Assembly: GCA_036378175.1 (NCBI GenBank)
Contig: DASUWY010000018.1
Span: forward strand, 1 to 64,000
Length of the DNA: 64,000 bases
DNA from: Thermoleophilaceae bacterium
GTDB taxonomy: Bacteria > Actinomycetota > Thermoleophilia > Solirubrobacterales > Thermoleophilaceae
Direction of reading: 5' to 3'
A program made the translations under genes and the position numbers. The stretch's first letter is position 1. Every line of letters begins with the position of its first letter. The notes below the pieces were generated by a model. It searched no databases, was not told where the DNA came from, and saw nothing but the letters and a program-made list of their open reading frames with translations. Shown in pieces: positions 52,994 through 60,543 of this stretch.

Positions 52994-53215
52994 CTACGCG
53001 GCGGGTTCGATCGGCGGAAAGGTGCCCTGCACGCGCCGCTGCCGGCGGTCGCGGATCTGGCGCCTGTCGTCCGGGCCGGACTGCTCGCCCCGGCGGCGAT
53101 CCGGACCCTCGCGACGGTCGATGATCACCTTCACGTCCGGATCGTCCTTGTAGTACTCCACGAGCTTGTCGTAGAGCTCGCCGGCCAGCGCCTGGGGAAC
53201 GACGCAGTAGATCAT
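52994..53215 (-). CDS. Small protein with an arginine/aspartate-rich tail, function unknown
   Basis: A 73-residue protein. The first half (IYCVVPQALAGELYDKLVEY, VKVIIDRREG) looks like a folded alpha/beta unit, and the second half is dominated by Arg-Asp-Arg repeats (PDRRRGEQSG, DDRRQIRDRRQRR). Its ATG overlaps the upstream zinc-ribbon gene's stop (ATGA) and it ends five bases before the RNase H gene. A possible nucleic-acid-binding role is only suggested by composition and context. Confidence 0.65.
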   Translation of the reverse strand: MIYCVVPQALAGELYDKLVEYYKDDPDVKVIIDRREGPDRRRGEQSGPDDRRQIRDRRQRRVQGTFPPIEPAA

Positions 53216-53958
53216 TGCTCGGCGGACACTACACCCGCTGCGAGCTGCCCGTCCTCGGTGGCTGAGGCGTTCCACTCGCGCTGTTCCTCGCCAAGCTCGT
53301 CCATCTCCTGGCCCTTGTCGAGCAGGGTCACCGGGTCGCTCGCGTCGCCGAGATCGATCCGGTAGCGGTACCAGGAGAGCTCCCACGCCACGGTGATGTC
53401 CACCTCGCTGGGCGCCTCCGGTCGCGGCAGCGCGCTCACCCAGGGGTGGCCGAGCGTGCGAGCGATGCCGGCGATGGTGCGCGTGTGCTCGGAGTGGTTG
53501 AACATCTCGAGCGCCCGCTCGATCTTCACCTGCGTATTGGTGGGAACCGCACGCACGTGGCGCGGATCCTTGCGGCGGCTCTGGCGGCGGATCTTGGGCG
53601 CGCGCGGCTCAGCCGCCTCATGCTCCTCGGTGGTGGGCTCGTGCTGGGGGTGCTCGCCGTTCTGGATCGGCGGCGGCTCATAGTCAGCTTCGGCCACGGG
53701 CATGTCCTCGCGGCGCTCGCGCCGGAGCCTCCCGAACAGCGGGCGCCGCTGCTCGCGCGGGCGGGTGGCCGGCATGTCCCCGGCGGCAGACTCGCGAATC
53801 CAGCCCTCGTGGTCCGCCCGCGGGATGCACAGCTCGCACACGAGCTTCCGGTGGCCGGCCGGCGCGAGGTAAGCCTCGGTGCGCTCGCCCTTGAGAATCG
53901 TCCGCCCGCAGACGTCGCAGGACACCGCGTCGTGTACGGGACGCAACTCCTTTCGCAT
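53212..53958 (-). CDS. Zinc-ribbon protein of unknown function
   Basis: A 248-residue protein with an N-terminal CxxC...CxxC pair (SCDVCGRTILKGERTEAYL and LVCELCIPRADHEGW) that should bind zinc. A long charged, proline-containing linker covers about residues 65-140. The C-terminal region KIERALEMFNHSEHTRTIAG and VTLLDKGQEMDELGEEQREW looks folded. The start is the ATG at 53958. It begins the minus-strand trio with the RDRR protein and RNase H. Confidence 0.7.
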   Translation of the reverse strand: MRKELRPVHDAVSCDVCGRTILKGERTEAYLAPAGHRKLVCELCIPRADHEGWIRESAAGDMPATRPREQRRPLFGRLRRERREDMPVAEADYEPPPIQNGEHPQHEPTTEEHEAAEPRAPKIRRQSRRKDPRHVRAVPTNTQVKIERALEMFNHSEHTRTIAGIARTLGHPWVSALPRPEAPSEVDITVAWELSWYRYRIDLGDASDPVTLLDKGQEMDELGEEQREWNASATEDGQLAAGVVSAEQ

Positions 53959-53982
53959 CGGAACGATGCTAGCGCCAACGAC

Positions 53983-54064
53983 AGAGCTGCAGAATGGCTG
54001 ATTTGCAGATTGCAGGGATATTAGAAAGCCCTGCAATTCCGCAATTCTGCAACTCCGCAGCTCT
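53983..54064. repeat. 82-base imperfect palindrome after the EF-G-like gene
   Basis: AGAGCTGC at the left edge (53983-53990) matches GCAGCTCT at the right edge (54057-54064). The centre is a perfect nine-base stem ATTGCAGGG/CCCTGCAAT (54009-54017 and 54029-54037) with an 11-base loop. Between them the arms share a GCAATTCTGCAAC-like sequence with small gaps. It is AT-rich compared with its surroundings. It begins eight bases past the EF-G-like stop codon, so it may end that transcript, though there is no T-run. Confidence 0.75.
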
Positions 54065-54071
54065 CCCGCGG

Positions 54072-56147
54072 TCAGGCCTTCACCGCGGCTTCCTCCTCAG
54101 AAGCCTGAGAGATGACCTTCTGTGCCAGATGCGCCGGCACCTCTTCATAGCGGGCGAGTTCCATGCTGTAGTCGCCCTGGCCGCCGGTGATCGCCCGCAG
54201 ATCTGGCGCGTAAGTGAGCATCTCGGCCATCGGCACCTCGGCCTTCACCTCGGTCATGTTGCCCTTTGGCTCCATGCCCAGCGGCCGCCCGCGCCGTGAG
54301 TTGAGGTCGCCAATCACGTCGCCCACGCTGTCCTCGGGCACCGACAGCGTGACGGTCATGATCGGCTCGAGCAGTACGGCGCTCGCGTTGGCGGCGGCGT
54401 CCTTGAAGGCCATCGAGCCCGCCACCTTGAACGCCATTTCGGAGGAGTCCACGGAGTGGTACGAGCCGTCGAAGAGCGTGACCTTCACGCCCTTCAGCGG
54501 GTAGCCGGCCACCACGCCGTCGGCCATCGCCTCCACGATCCCCTTCTCCACCGCGGGGATGAACCCGGACGGGATCACGCCGCCCTTGATGGCGTTCACG
54601 AACTCGAAGCCCTCGCCCTCCGGCAGCGGCTCGATCTCGATGTGGCAGTCGCCGAACTGGCCGCGGCCGCCGGTCTGCTTCTTGTAGCGGCCGTGCGCCT
54701 TCGCCCTGCCCTTGATGGTCTCGTGGTAGGGCACGCGCGGCGGCTTGAGGTTCACCTCCACGCCGTAGCGCTCCCTCATCCGCTCGACGATCACCTCCAC
54801 GTGGATCTGCGACAGGCCGGCAACGATCTGCTCGCCGGTCTGGTTGTCGCGGTGGAAGTCGATCGTCGGGTCCTCCTCCTGGAGGCGGCGAAGCGCCTGG
54901 CCCACCTTCTCCTCATCGCCCTTCGCCTTGGGCTCGATGGCGAATGCCATCACCGGCGTGGGGAACCTGGGCAGCTTGAGCGTCACGTCCATCTCGTGCG
55001 CGGCCAGCACGTCGCCCGCGTGCGTCTCCTTGAGCTTGGCCACCGCGCCGATGTCGCCGGGCCCGAACTCGTCGGTGTGCCCCATCTCCTTGCCCTGCGG
55101 CTCGAGGAGCTGGCCGATGCGCTCCTTCGCGCCGGCCCTCAGGTTCACCACCTGCGAGTCGTGCTGCACCACGCCCTGGTAGACGCGGAAGAGGTTGATG
55201 CGGCCCGCGTACGGATCGGCGAGCGTCTTGAACACGAACGCGACGGCGTCGAGGTCGTCGCGCGGCTCGAGAGTGGTCTCCCCCGCCTCCACGGCTCCGA
55301 CCTTGCCGGGCGACGGCAGGTCCTCCACGATCGCGTCGAGCAGCCGGTTCACCGCGAGGTTGTGCGTGGCCACGCCGCAGGTGACCGGGAAGAGCCGTCC
55401 CGCGGTCACGCCGGTCTTCAGCGCGGCCACCGTCTCCTCGTGGGAGATCTCCTCGCCCTCGAGGTAGCGCTCCATCAGCTCGTCGGAGTTCTCCGCCACC
55501 TCGTCAAGCAGCTTCTCGCGGTACTCCTCCGCCTGCGCCTGGAGCTCTTCCGGAATCGGGATCTCCTTGCAGTTGTCCTTGCCGTCCCCGGAGTACTCGT
55601 AGGCCTTCATGTCCACGAGGTCGATCACGCCGCGCACCTCGTGCTCGGCCCCGATCGGGATCTCGGTGGCGACAGCGTGCGGCCCGAACGAAGACTTGAG
55701 CGACTCGAGCGTGCGGAAGAAGTCGGCCCGCTCCCGGTCGAGCATGTTCACGAAGATGAGCCGCGCGAGACCGCGCTCCTGCGCCCGCTCCCACAGGCGC
55801 ATGGTGCCCACCTCCACGCCCATCACGGCGTTCACCACGAAGATCGCGCCCTCGCACACGCGCAGCGCGGTGAGCGCGTCCGCCACGAAGCTCGGCTCGC
55901 CCGGCGTGTCGATCAGGTTGATCTTGCGGTCCTGCCAGTGGAACGACGCGAGACTCGACGCGATCGACATCTCGCGCGCCTTCTCATCCGGCGCCGAGTC
56001 CGACACCGTGGTTCCGTCCGCCACCGAGCCAAGACGATTGATCGCTTCCGCCTGGAACAGGAGCGCCTCGTTGAGCGAGGTCTTGCCGCTGCCTCGGTGG
56101 CCAACCAAGGCCACATTGCGGATCCTCTTTGCAGCTTCGTGGGGCAT
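54072..56147 (-). CDS. Elongation factor G-like GTPase (EF-G2 type)
   Basis: A 691-residue translational GTPase with the EF-G domain order I-V. The P-loop is ALVGHRGSGKTSLNEALL, the G4 motif is FVNMLDRERADF and domain IV begins near YHETIKGRAKAHGRY. The G3 motif reads DTPGEPSFVADALTALR: the catalytic histidine of DTPGH is glutamate. Both this and the unusual P-loop separate it from canonical FusA and place it with the second EF-G-like proteins of actinobacteria, whose role is unclear. GAGAGGAG precedes the ATG. No rpsL, rpsG or tuf is nearby, which also argues against the housekeeping copy. Confidence 0.9.
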   Translation of the reverse strand: MPHEAAKRIRNVALVGHRGSGKTSLNEALLFQAEAINRLGSVADGTTVSDSAPDEKAREMSIASSLASFHWQDRKINLIDTPGEPSFVADALTALRVCEGAIFVVNAVMGVEVGTMRLWERAQERGLARLIFVNMLDRERADFFRTLESLKSSFGPHAVATEIPIGAEHEVRGVIDLVDMKAYEYSGDGKDNCKEIPIPEELQAQAEEYREKLLDEVAENSDELMERYLEGEEISHEETVAALKTGVTAGRLFPVTCGVATHNLAVNRLLDAIVEDLPSPGKVGAVEAGETTLEPRDDLDAVAFVFKTLADPYAGRINLFRVYQGVVQHDSQVVNLRAGAKERIGQLLEPQGKEMGHTDEFGPGDIGAVAKLKETHAGDVLAAHEMDVTLKLPRFPTPVMAFAIEPKAKGDEEKVGQALRRLQEEDPTIDFHRDNQTGEQIVAGLSQIHVEVIVERMRERYGVEVNLKPPRVPYHETIKGRAKAHGRYKKQTGGRGQFGDCHIEIEPLPEGEGFEFVNAIKGGVIPSGFIPAVEKGIVEAMADGVVAGYPLKGVKVTLFDGSYHSVDSSEMAFKVAGSMAFKDAAANASAVLLEPIMTVTLSVPEDSVGDVIGDLNSRRGRPLGMEPKGNMTEVKAEVPMAEMLTYAPDLRAITGGQGDYSMELARYEEVPAHLAQKVISQASEEEAAVKA

Positions 56148-56185
56148 GTACCGGCTCCTCTCTCCGTTGGAGCCTCAGGGTACCG

Positions 56186-56977
56186 CTAGCCCGCGCCCTC
56201 CAGGATGTCCGTCTGCAATCTCGACTTGAGACGCAGCACCGCCTTCGTGTGGAGCTGCGATACGCGCGACTCGGTCACGCCGAGCACCTCGCCGATCTCC
56301 CGCAGCGTCAGGTTCTCGTAGTAGTAGAGGGCGATCACGAGCTTCTCCCGCTCGGGCAGGCGGGCGATGGCATCCGCGAGGCGGTCCTTCGTCTCGGTCT
56401 GGTCCATCGCCTGGGCCGGATCGGTGGCCTGCGGGTCCTGGATCGTGTCGAGCAGCGACACCTGGTCGCCGCTCGCATCGGACAGCGTCCACAGCTCGTC
56501 GAGCGCGATCACCGACGAGTTGGAGATGCGCGTGAGCGACGCCTGGAAGTCCTCCACGGTCATCTCGAGCGCCGTGGCCATCTCCCGGTCGGTGGGCGCG
56601 CGGTGCAGCTCGTGCTCGAGCTTCGCGTTCATGCGCTCGATCTCCCGCGCCTTAGCCCGCACGGAGCGCGGCACCCAGTCCAGCGAGCGCAGCTCGTCGA
56701 TGATCGAGCCCTTGATGCGGGTGATCGCGAAGGTCTCGAACTTGATCTCGCGGCTCGGATCGAAGCGCTCGATCGCCGAGATCAGGCCCAGCAGCCCGTA
56801 CGAGATGAGGTCGGACTCCTCGACGTGGGCGGGCAGCCCGCTTCCCATGCGGCCGGCCACGTACTTCACGAGCGGCGAGTAGGCGAGAACCAGTCGCTCC
56901 CTGGCCCTCTGGTCGGCCTCATCCTTGTAGCGGCGCCAGAGTTCCTTGAGCTCGATCGCCTTGACGTTGGTCTCCAG
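56186..56977 (-). CDS. WhiG/FliA-type sigma factor (sigma-28 group) with apparent CTG start
   Basis: A 263-residue alternative sigma factor. Region 2 contains VKYVAGRMGSGLPAHVEESD then LISYGLLGLISAIERFDP and FAITRIKGSIIDELRSLDW. Region 3 has RAPTDREMATALEMTVEDF. Region 4 has LPEREKLVIALYYYENLTL then REIGEVLGVTESRVSQLHTK. Homologues begin at the equivalent of KAIELKELWRRYKDEADQ. No ATG, GTG or TTG lies at the right place; AGGAGG at 56983-56988 stands five bases before a CTG (56975-56977), which I take as the start. It controls motility or development genes in relatives; no such genes lie nearby. Confidence 0.88.
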   Translation of the reverse strand: METNVKAIELKELWRRYKDEADQRARERLVLAYSPLVKYVAGRMGSGLPAHVEESDLISYGLLGLISAIERFDPSREIKFETFAITRIKGSIIDELRSLDWVPRSVRAKAREIERMNAKLEHELHRAPTDREMATALEMTVEDFQASLTRISNSSVIALDELWTLSDASGDQVSLLDTIQDPQATDPAQAMDQTETKDRLADAIARLPEREKLVIALYYYENLTLREIGEVLGVTESRVSQLHTKAVLRLKSRLQTDILEGAG

Positions 56978-56994
56978 TGAAGCCTCCTGCCCGT

Positions 56995-57909
56995 TCAGGC
57001 CCGCGGATGCGCGGTCGCGTACGCCTTTCTGAGGCGCTTCGACTCTATCCGAGTGTAGGTCTGCGTCGTGGAAATGCTGGCATGTCCGAGCAGCTCCTGG
57101 ATCGCGCGCAGGTCCGCTCCCCCCTCCAGCAGATGCGTGGCGAAGGAGTGACGAAGCGTGTGCGGGGTCACGCCGCCGGCGAGCGCCGCCTTCCGAGTCC
57201 ACACGCTGAGCCGTCTGCGGACGTCGCTCGTGGAGAGCCGCCGGCCGGACTTGGAGATGAACAGCGCGGGCTCGATCGCGCCGCCCTCGCTCGCCAGAGC
57301 GGTGCGGCCGCGCTGGAGATATGACTCGATCGCGCGCCACGCGTGCTCGCCCGCGGGCACCACGCGCGTCTTGCCGCCCTTGCCGTTCACGCGCAGCTCC
57401 TCGCCGTCCGGATCGAGATCGGTGAGGTCGATGTTCACGATCTCCTCCGCGCGCAGGCCCGCCGCGTAGGCGAGCTCGAACATCGCGCGGTCGCGGAGCT
57501 CGAGCGGTGTGCTCGCCGGAATGCGCTGGAGCATCTCCGCCACCTCGCCGGGCTTGAGCACGCGCGGCAGGTAGGAGTCGCGCTTGGGGCTCGCCACGAG
57601 ATCCGCGGGGTTCGCCTCGATCTCGCGCCGCTCCATCAGCGAGCGATAGAAGCTGCGGATCGCCGCGAGCTTGCGCGCCACCGTGGTCTTCGAGCAGCCG
57701 CCCTCGGTCAGCACGGCGGCGTAGCGGCGCAGCTCGCGCGCGGTCAGCTCGAGCGGGCCGATGCCGCGCCCGGACGCCCACTCGGCGAGCTGGCCGAGGT
57801 CCACGCCGTACGCCCGGCGCGTCTTCTCGGCCATGCCGTGCGCGCGCAGGCTCGCGTCAAACGAGCTCAGCGCATTCGCCCAGCGGGGATCGAGCGTGGT
57901 CTCTTCCAT
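56995..57909 (-). CDS. Tyrosine recombinase XerC/XerD
   Basis: A 304-residue site-specific recombinase. The N-terminal SAM-like DNA-binding domain covers about residues 10-95. The catalytic domain has Arg in YAAGLRAEEIVNID, Lys in GKGGKTRVVP, HTLRHSFATHLLEGG (H-x-x-R), LGHASISTTQTYTRI (His and the nucleophile Tyr). The full catalytic set and the normal length suggest the chromosomal dimer-resolution enzyme rather than a phage integrase. It is followed 17 bases later by the sigma factor. Confidence 0.92.
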   Translation of the reverse strand: MEETTLDPRWANALSSFDASLRAHGMAEKTRRAYGVDLGQLAEWASGRGIGPLELTARELRRYAAVLTEGGCSKTTVARKLAAIRSFYRSLMERREIEANPADLVASPKRDSYLPRVLKPGEVAEMLQRIPASTPLELRDRAMFELAYAAGLRAEEIVNIDLTDLDPDGEELRVNGKGGKTRVVPAGEHAWRAIESYLQRGRTALASEGGAIEPALFISKSGRRLSTSDVRRRLSVWTRKAALAGGVTPHTLRHSFATHLLEGGADLRAIQELLGHASISTTQTYTRIESKRLRKAYATAHPRA

Positions 57910-57959
57910 GCCGGATACCACGTTCGACGTAGGGCGCTCGCGCCCTTTTCTCGCGGCGC

Positions 57960-59000
57960 CTAGGCGATGTAGACCGGGGTGCCGACCGACACCTGGTCGT
58001 ACAGCTGCACCACGTCCGGGATCCGCATGCGCACGCAGCCGTGCGAGGCGGCCGAGCCGATGGACGCCAGCTCGTCCGTGCCGTGGATCCCCGCACCGTT
58101 GAAGATGCCCATCCAGCGCGCCTTGATCGGATCCTGCGGACCCGGCGGGATGACCTTGCCCGCGAGGCTGCCGGCCCACGCGCTGTTCGGCACGTGCCAG
58201 GACGGGTTCACCTGCTTGTCCTGGATGTGGTAGAGCCCTGCGGGGGTTTCGAGCCCCTGCATGCCCACGGCGATCGGGTACGTGTGGACGAGCTTCAGGT
58301 TCTTGAAGAGCCGGAGCTGGAACGTCCCGCGGTCGATCGTGATGAAGGCCGGGTACCTCGCTGCGAGCTCGCTCGTGGTGACCTTGGGCTTCGTGATGAT
58401 GCTTTCCGCCTTCACCACGCGGGCGCCGTCCGGGCGGACGAGCGCGGCGCTCACGTCGCGCGCCAGCTGGTGAGCGCGGACCGTGACGCCGAGCTTGGCC
58501 GGCACCGCGTTCAGGCCGCTGGCGGATGGCTGGACGGTCGCGTCCTGCGGAGCGCGGTTCACCTTCGACTTCACCCGCCGCACCAGAGCCCGCACCGCCG
58601 CGTGCGAGTAGCTCACCTGCGAGGGCACGTTGTCGTCGACGCTTCCGCCGGTGATGCCGCGGACCGCCCGCGAGACGAAGTTCCCGCCACGGCTCTTGTC
58701 GAGGGCTTCCTGGACCATCGCGTCCACGTTCGTCTTGAGGTGCGCGCGGGCCGCGGAGAGCGTGAACTTGCGGTGCCCGTAGCGCACCACCACGGGCCGC
58801 TCGAGCGGTGCCGACAGCTTCTGCTCGAGCACCCTCCTCGCCTGCGCCGCTGACATGCCGCCGATGTCGATCCCGCCGGCCGACACGCCCTTGGCGATCG
58901 TGTTCTTCCGCGACGAGTCATAGGCCCATGCAGCGACCGCGCCGGCAACGAGGACGCCGACCACCACTGCGGCCACTACGAGAAGGGAGCGCTGTTTCAT
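57960..59000 (-). CDS. L,D-transpeptidase (YkuD) with peptidoglycan-binding-like domain
   Basis: A 346-residue membrane-anchored cell-wall enzyme. One N-terminal hydrophobic helix (LLVVAAVVVGVLVAGAVAAW) is followed by a VanW/PG-binding-4-like region with two similar halves (about residues 45-215). The C-terminal YkuD domain holds AGIHGTDELASIGSAASHG then CVRM, with the active-site histidine and cysteine. It makes 3-3 cross-links in peptidoglycan. The start is ATG 59000; a 12-residue longer frame is possible. Confidence 0.92.
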   Translation of the reverse strand: MKQRSLLVVAAVVVGVLVAGAVAAWAYDSSRKNTIAKGVSAGGIDIGGMSAAQARRVLEQKLSAPLERPVVVRYGHRKFTLSAARAHLKTNVDAMVQEALDKSRGGNFVSRAVRGITGGSVDDNVPSQVSYSHAAVRALVRRVKSKVNRAPQDATVQPSASGLNAVPAKLGVTVRAHQLARDVSAALVRPDGARVVKAESIITKPKVTTSELAARYPAFITIDRGTFQLRLFKNLKLVHTYPIAVGMQGLETPAGLYHIQDKQVNPSWHVPNSAWAGSLAGKVIPPGPQDPIKARWMGIFNGAGIHGTDELASIGSAASHGCVRMRIPDVVQLYDQVSVGTPVYIA

Positions 59001-59067
59001 CTGTTGCGAGCTACCCGGGCCATGGCGCCCAAGCACATGGCATTGTGGCCTAAGGCACAGGGAATTA

Positions 59068-59099
59068 GCAACCCATCGCGATTTTGCAACCTGGGTTGC
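59068..59099. terminator. Possible terminator hairpin after the epimerase gene
   Basis: GCAACCC (59068-59074) and GGGTTGC (59093-59099) can pair, or GCAACC-TG-GGTTGC can pair locally. It lies in the 118-base gap between the epimerase stop and the L,D-transpeptidase start on the minus strand. The pairing is short and there is no T-run. Confidence 0.35.
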
Positions 59100-59118
59100 G
59101 GGTGGCGGGTGTGCCCGA

Positions 59119-60543
59119 TTAGGGGCTGGGGCTTGCGGCCCGCCTGGCGAGGACGGCGTCGATCGCCGACGTCACGCTCTCGCGCGCCAGCGCGTTCGCC
59201 TCGTACTCACGCAGCGCCTGCAGGTCGCTCGCGTCGAGCGAGCCGAGCAGTGAGATGACCTCCTCCGCCTCGAGATCGTCGTAATGCTCGACGGGCGGCC
59301 CACCCAGTGCGGGCGGCGGCGGAGGCTCCGGCGGCAGCGGAGGCTCCGGCGGCTCCACCGGCGGCGGCGGCGGAGGCTCGACGGGCGGGGGCTCCACGGG
59401 CGGAGGCTCGATCGGCGGCTCCTCGATAGGAGGCGGCTCGACAGGAGGCGCCTCGGCAACCGTCCCACCGACCTCCGACCTCTGGCCTCCGACCTCCCCC
59501 CTGTTCCTCACATGCGGACTCCAGCGCAGGAAGTCCTCCACCTCCCGCTCGTACTGGTAGGGCTCCCGCACGCCGCGCAGGATCGGGTCGAGCCGCATGT
59601 GCTCGCGGAGCTTGATCACCGTCTCGCGGGTGGTGTAGCGGTAATGGAAGCCGGTGGCCTTGAACTTGCGGTTGTCGAGCCCGCGGCCGAAGCGCAGTTG
59701 ACTAAGCATCTCGGGCGGCACGTTGATCCCCAGCCCCAGGCGACGAAGAACGCCGGCCGCCAGGCCGGTGCCCCACGGTGGCAGCACCGGCAGGTATGGC
59801 TTGCCGAGCAGGCCGGCCACCTCGCTGAGGGCGAGCACGCCGTCGGCGGCCACGTTGTAGATGCCCGGGACGTCCTCGCGCAGCGCGTGCGCGAGCGCTG
59901 CCACCACATCGTCCTCGTGAACGAACTGGTAGCGCGGGTCGAAGCCGAGGATCATCGGCACGACCGGCAGTGACAAGAGCGAGCGGTGCGACGTGCGCAC
60001 GTCAGGACCGAGCACGTTGGTGCAGCGCAGGACCGTGACCGTCGTGTCCGGGTTCTGCTCCGCGAACTCCGCCACCGCCGCCTCCGCGTCCAGGATGTCT
60101 CGCTCGATGGCCGTGGCCGGCGGGTGCGGCCGCCCCATCTGCTCGGTGAAGAAGGCCGGGTCGTCCTGCGCTGTGCCGTAGAAGTGCGCGGACGACTTGA
60201 ACACGAGCTTGCGCACCGTCGAATCGGGGCCGCTGCACGCCGCGAGGATGTTCATGGTCCCGATCACGTTGTTCTCGTGCGCCTGGCGCGAGGTCGTGAT
60301 CGTCGAATCCGGAATGAGCCGCGAGTCGATCACGGTGTCGATCTCGGCCGCCTCCACGATCCGCCGGAGCAGCGCGTGCTGGGTGCCCACGCGAACGAAC
60401 TCGGTGCGCTCGAGTTCGCGTGTGGGGTCCTCGAAGTCCACGCCGATGATCACCTCCACCTCGGGGTCCGCCTCGAGCGCCTGGGCGAGGCGACCGCCCC
60501 AGTAGGTCGACAGGCCGGTGACCAGTACGCGGCTGCAGCTCAT
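59119..60543 (-). CDS. SDR-family NAD-epimerase-like protein with proline-rich linker and conserved C-terminal helix pair
   Basis: A 474-residue protein. Residues 1-330 are an extended-SDR-like fold (RVLVTGLSTYWGGRLAQAL, LVFKSSAHFYGTA, YQFVHEDDVVAALAHALRE), but the usual YxxxK is not obvious and the glycine motif is degenerate. A proline-rich linker (about 365-425) of PPxEPP units follows, then HYDDLEAEEVISLLGSLDAS and DLQALREYEANALARES, a short domain I have seen at the C-terminus of several actinobacterial proteins. The start is the ATG overlapping the acyltransferase stop (ATGA). A 29-base repeat shared with the intergenic region at 62321 lies inside the linker. Confidence 0.8.
   Translation of the reverse strand: MSCSRVLVTGLSTYWGGRLAQALEADPEVEVIIGVDFEDPTRELERTEFVRVGTQHALLRRIVEAAEIDTVIDSRLIPDSTITTSRQAHENNVIGTMNILAACSGPDSTVRKLVFKSSAHFYGTAQDDPAFFTEQMGRPHPPATAIERDILDAEAAVAEFAEQNPDTTVTVLRCTNVLGPDVRTSHRSLLSLPVVPMILGFDPRYQFVHEDDVVAALAHALREDVPGIYNVAADGVLALSEVAGLLGKPYLPVLPPWGTGLAAGVLRRLGLGINVPPEMLSQLRFGRGLDNRKFKATGFHYRYTTRETVIKLREHMRLDPILRGVREPYQYEREVEDFLRWSPHVRNRGEVGGQRSEVGGTVAEAPPVEPPPIEEPPIEPPPVEPPPVEPPPPPPVEPPEPPLPPEPPPPPALGGPPVEHYDDLEAEEVISLLGSLDASDLQALREYEANALARESVTSAIDAVLARRAASPSP
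59468..59496 (+). repeat. 29-base dispersed repeat, copy inside the epimerase gene
   Basis: CCGACCTCCGACCTCTGG followed by CCTCCGACCTC. The copy at 62321-62349 is identical at 27 of 29 positions and in the same orientation. Here it encodes part of the low-complexity junction (GEVGGQRSEVGG) between the SDR fold and the proline-rich linker. Confidence 0.7.

Noticed and set aside
54072-56147. Calling this gene the housekeeping fusA
   Set aside because: It lacks the DTPGH histidine and the DAGKTT-type P-loop, and no rpsL, rpsG or tuf genes flank it.
56995-57909. The tyrosine recombinase as evidence for a prophage or integrative element
   Set aside because: It sits beside sigma-factor and cell-wall genes, matches XerC/XerD in layout, and no phage or conjugation genes or attachment sites are nearby.
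59290-59460. Direct repeats in this stretch resembling a CRISPR or satellite array
   Set aside because: They are the codons of a proline-rich PPxEPP linker in frame with the epimerase gene; there are no spacers of even length.
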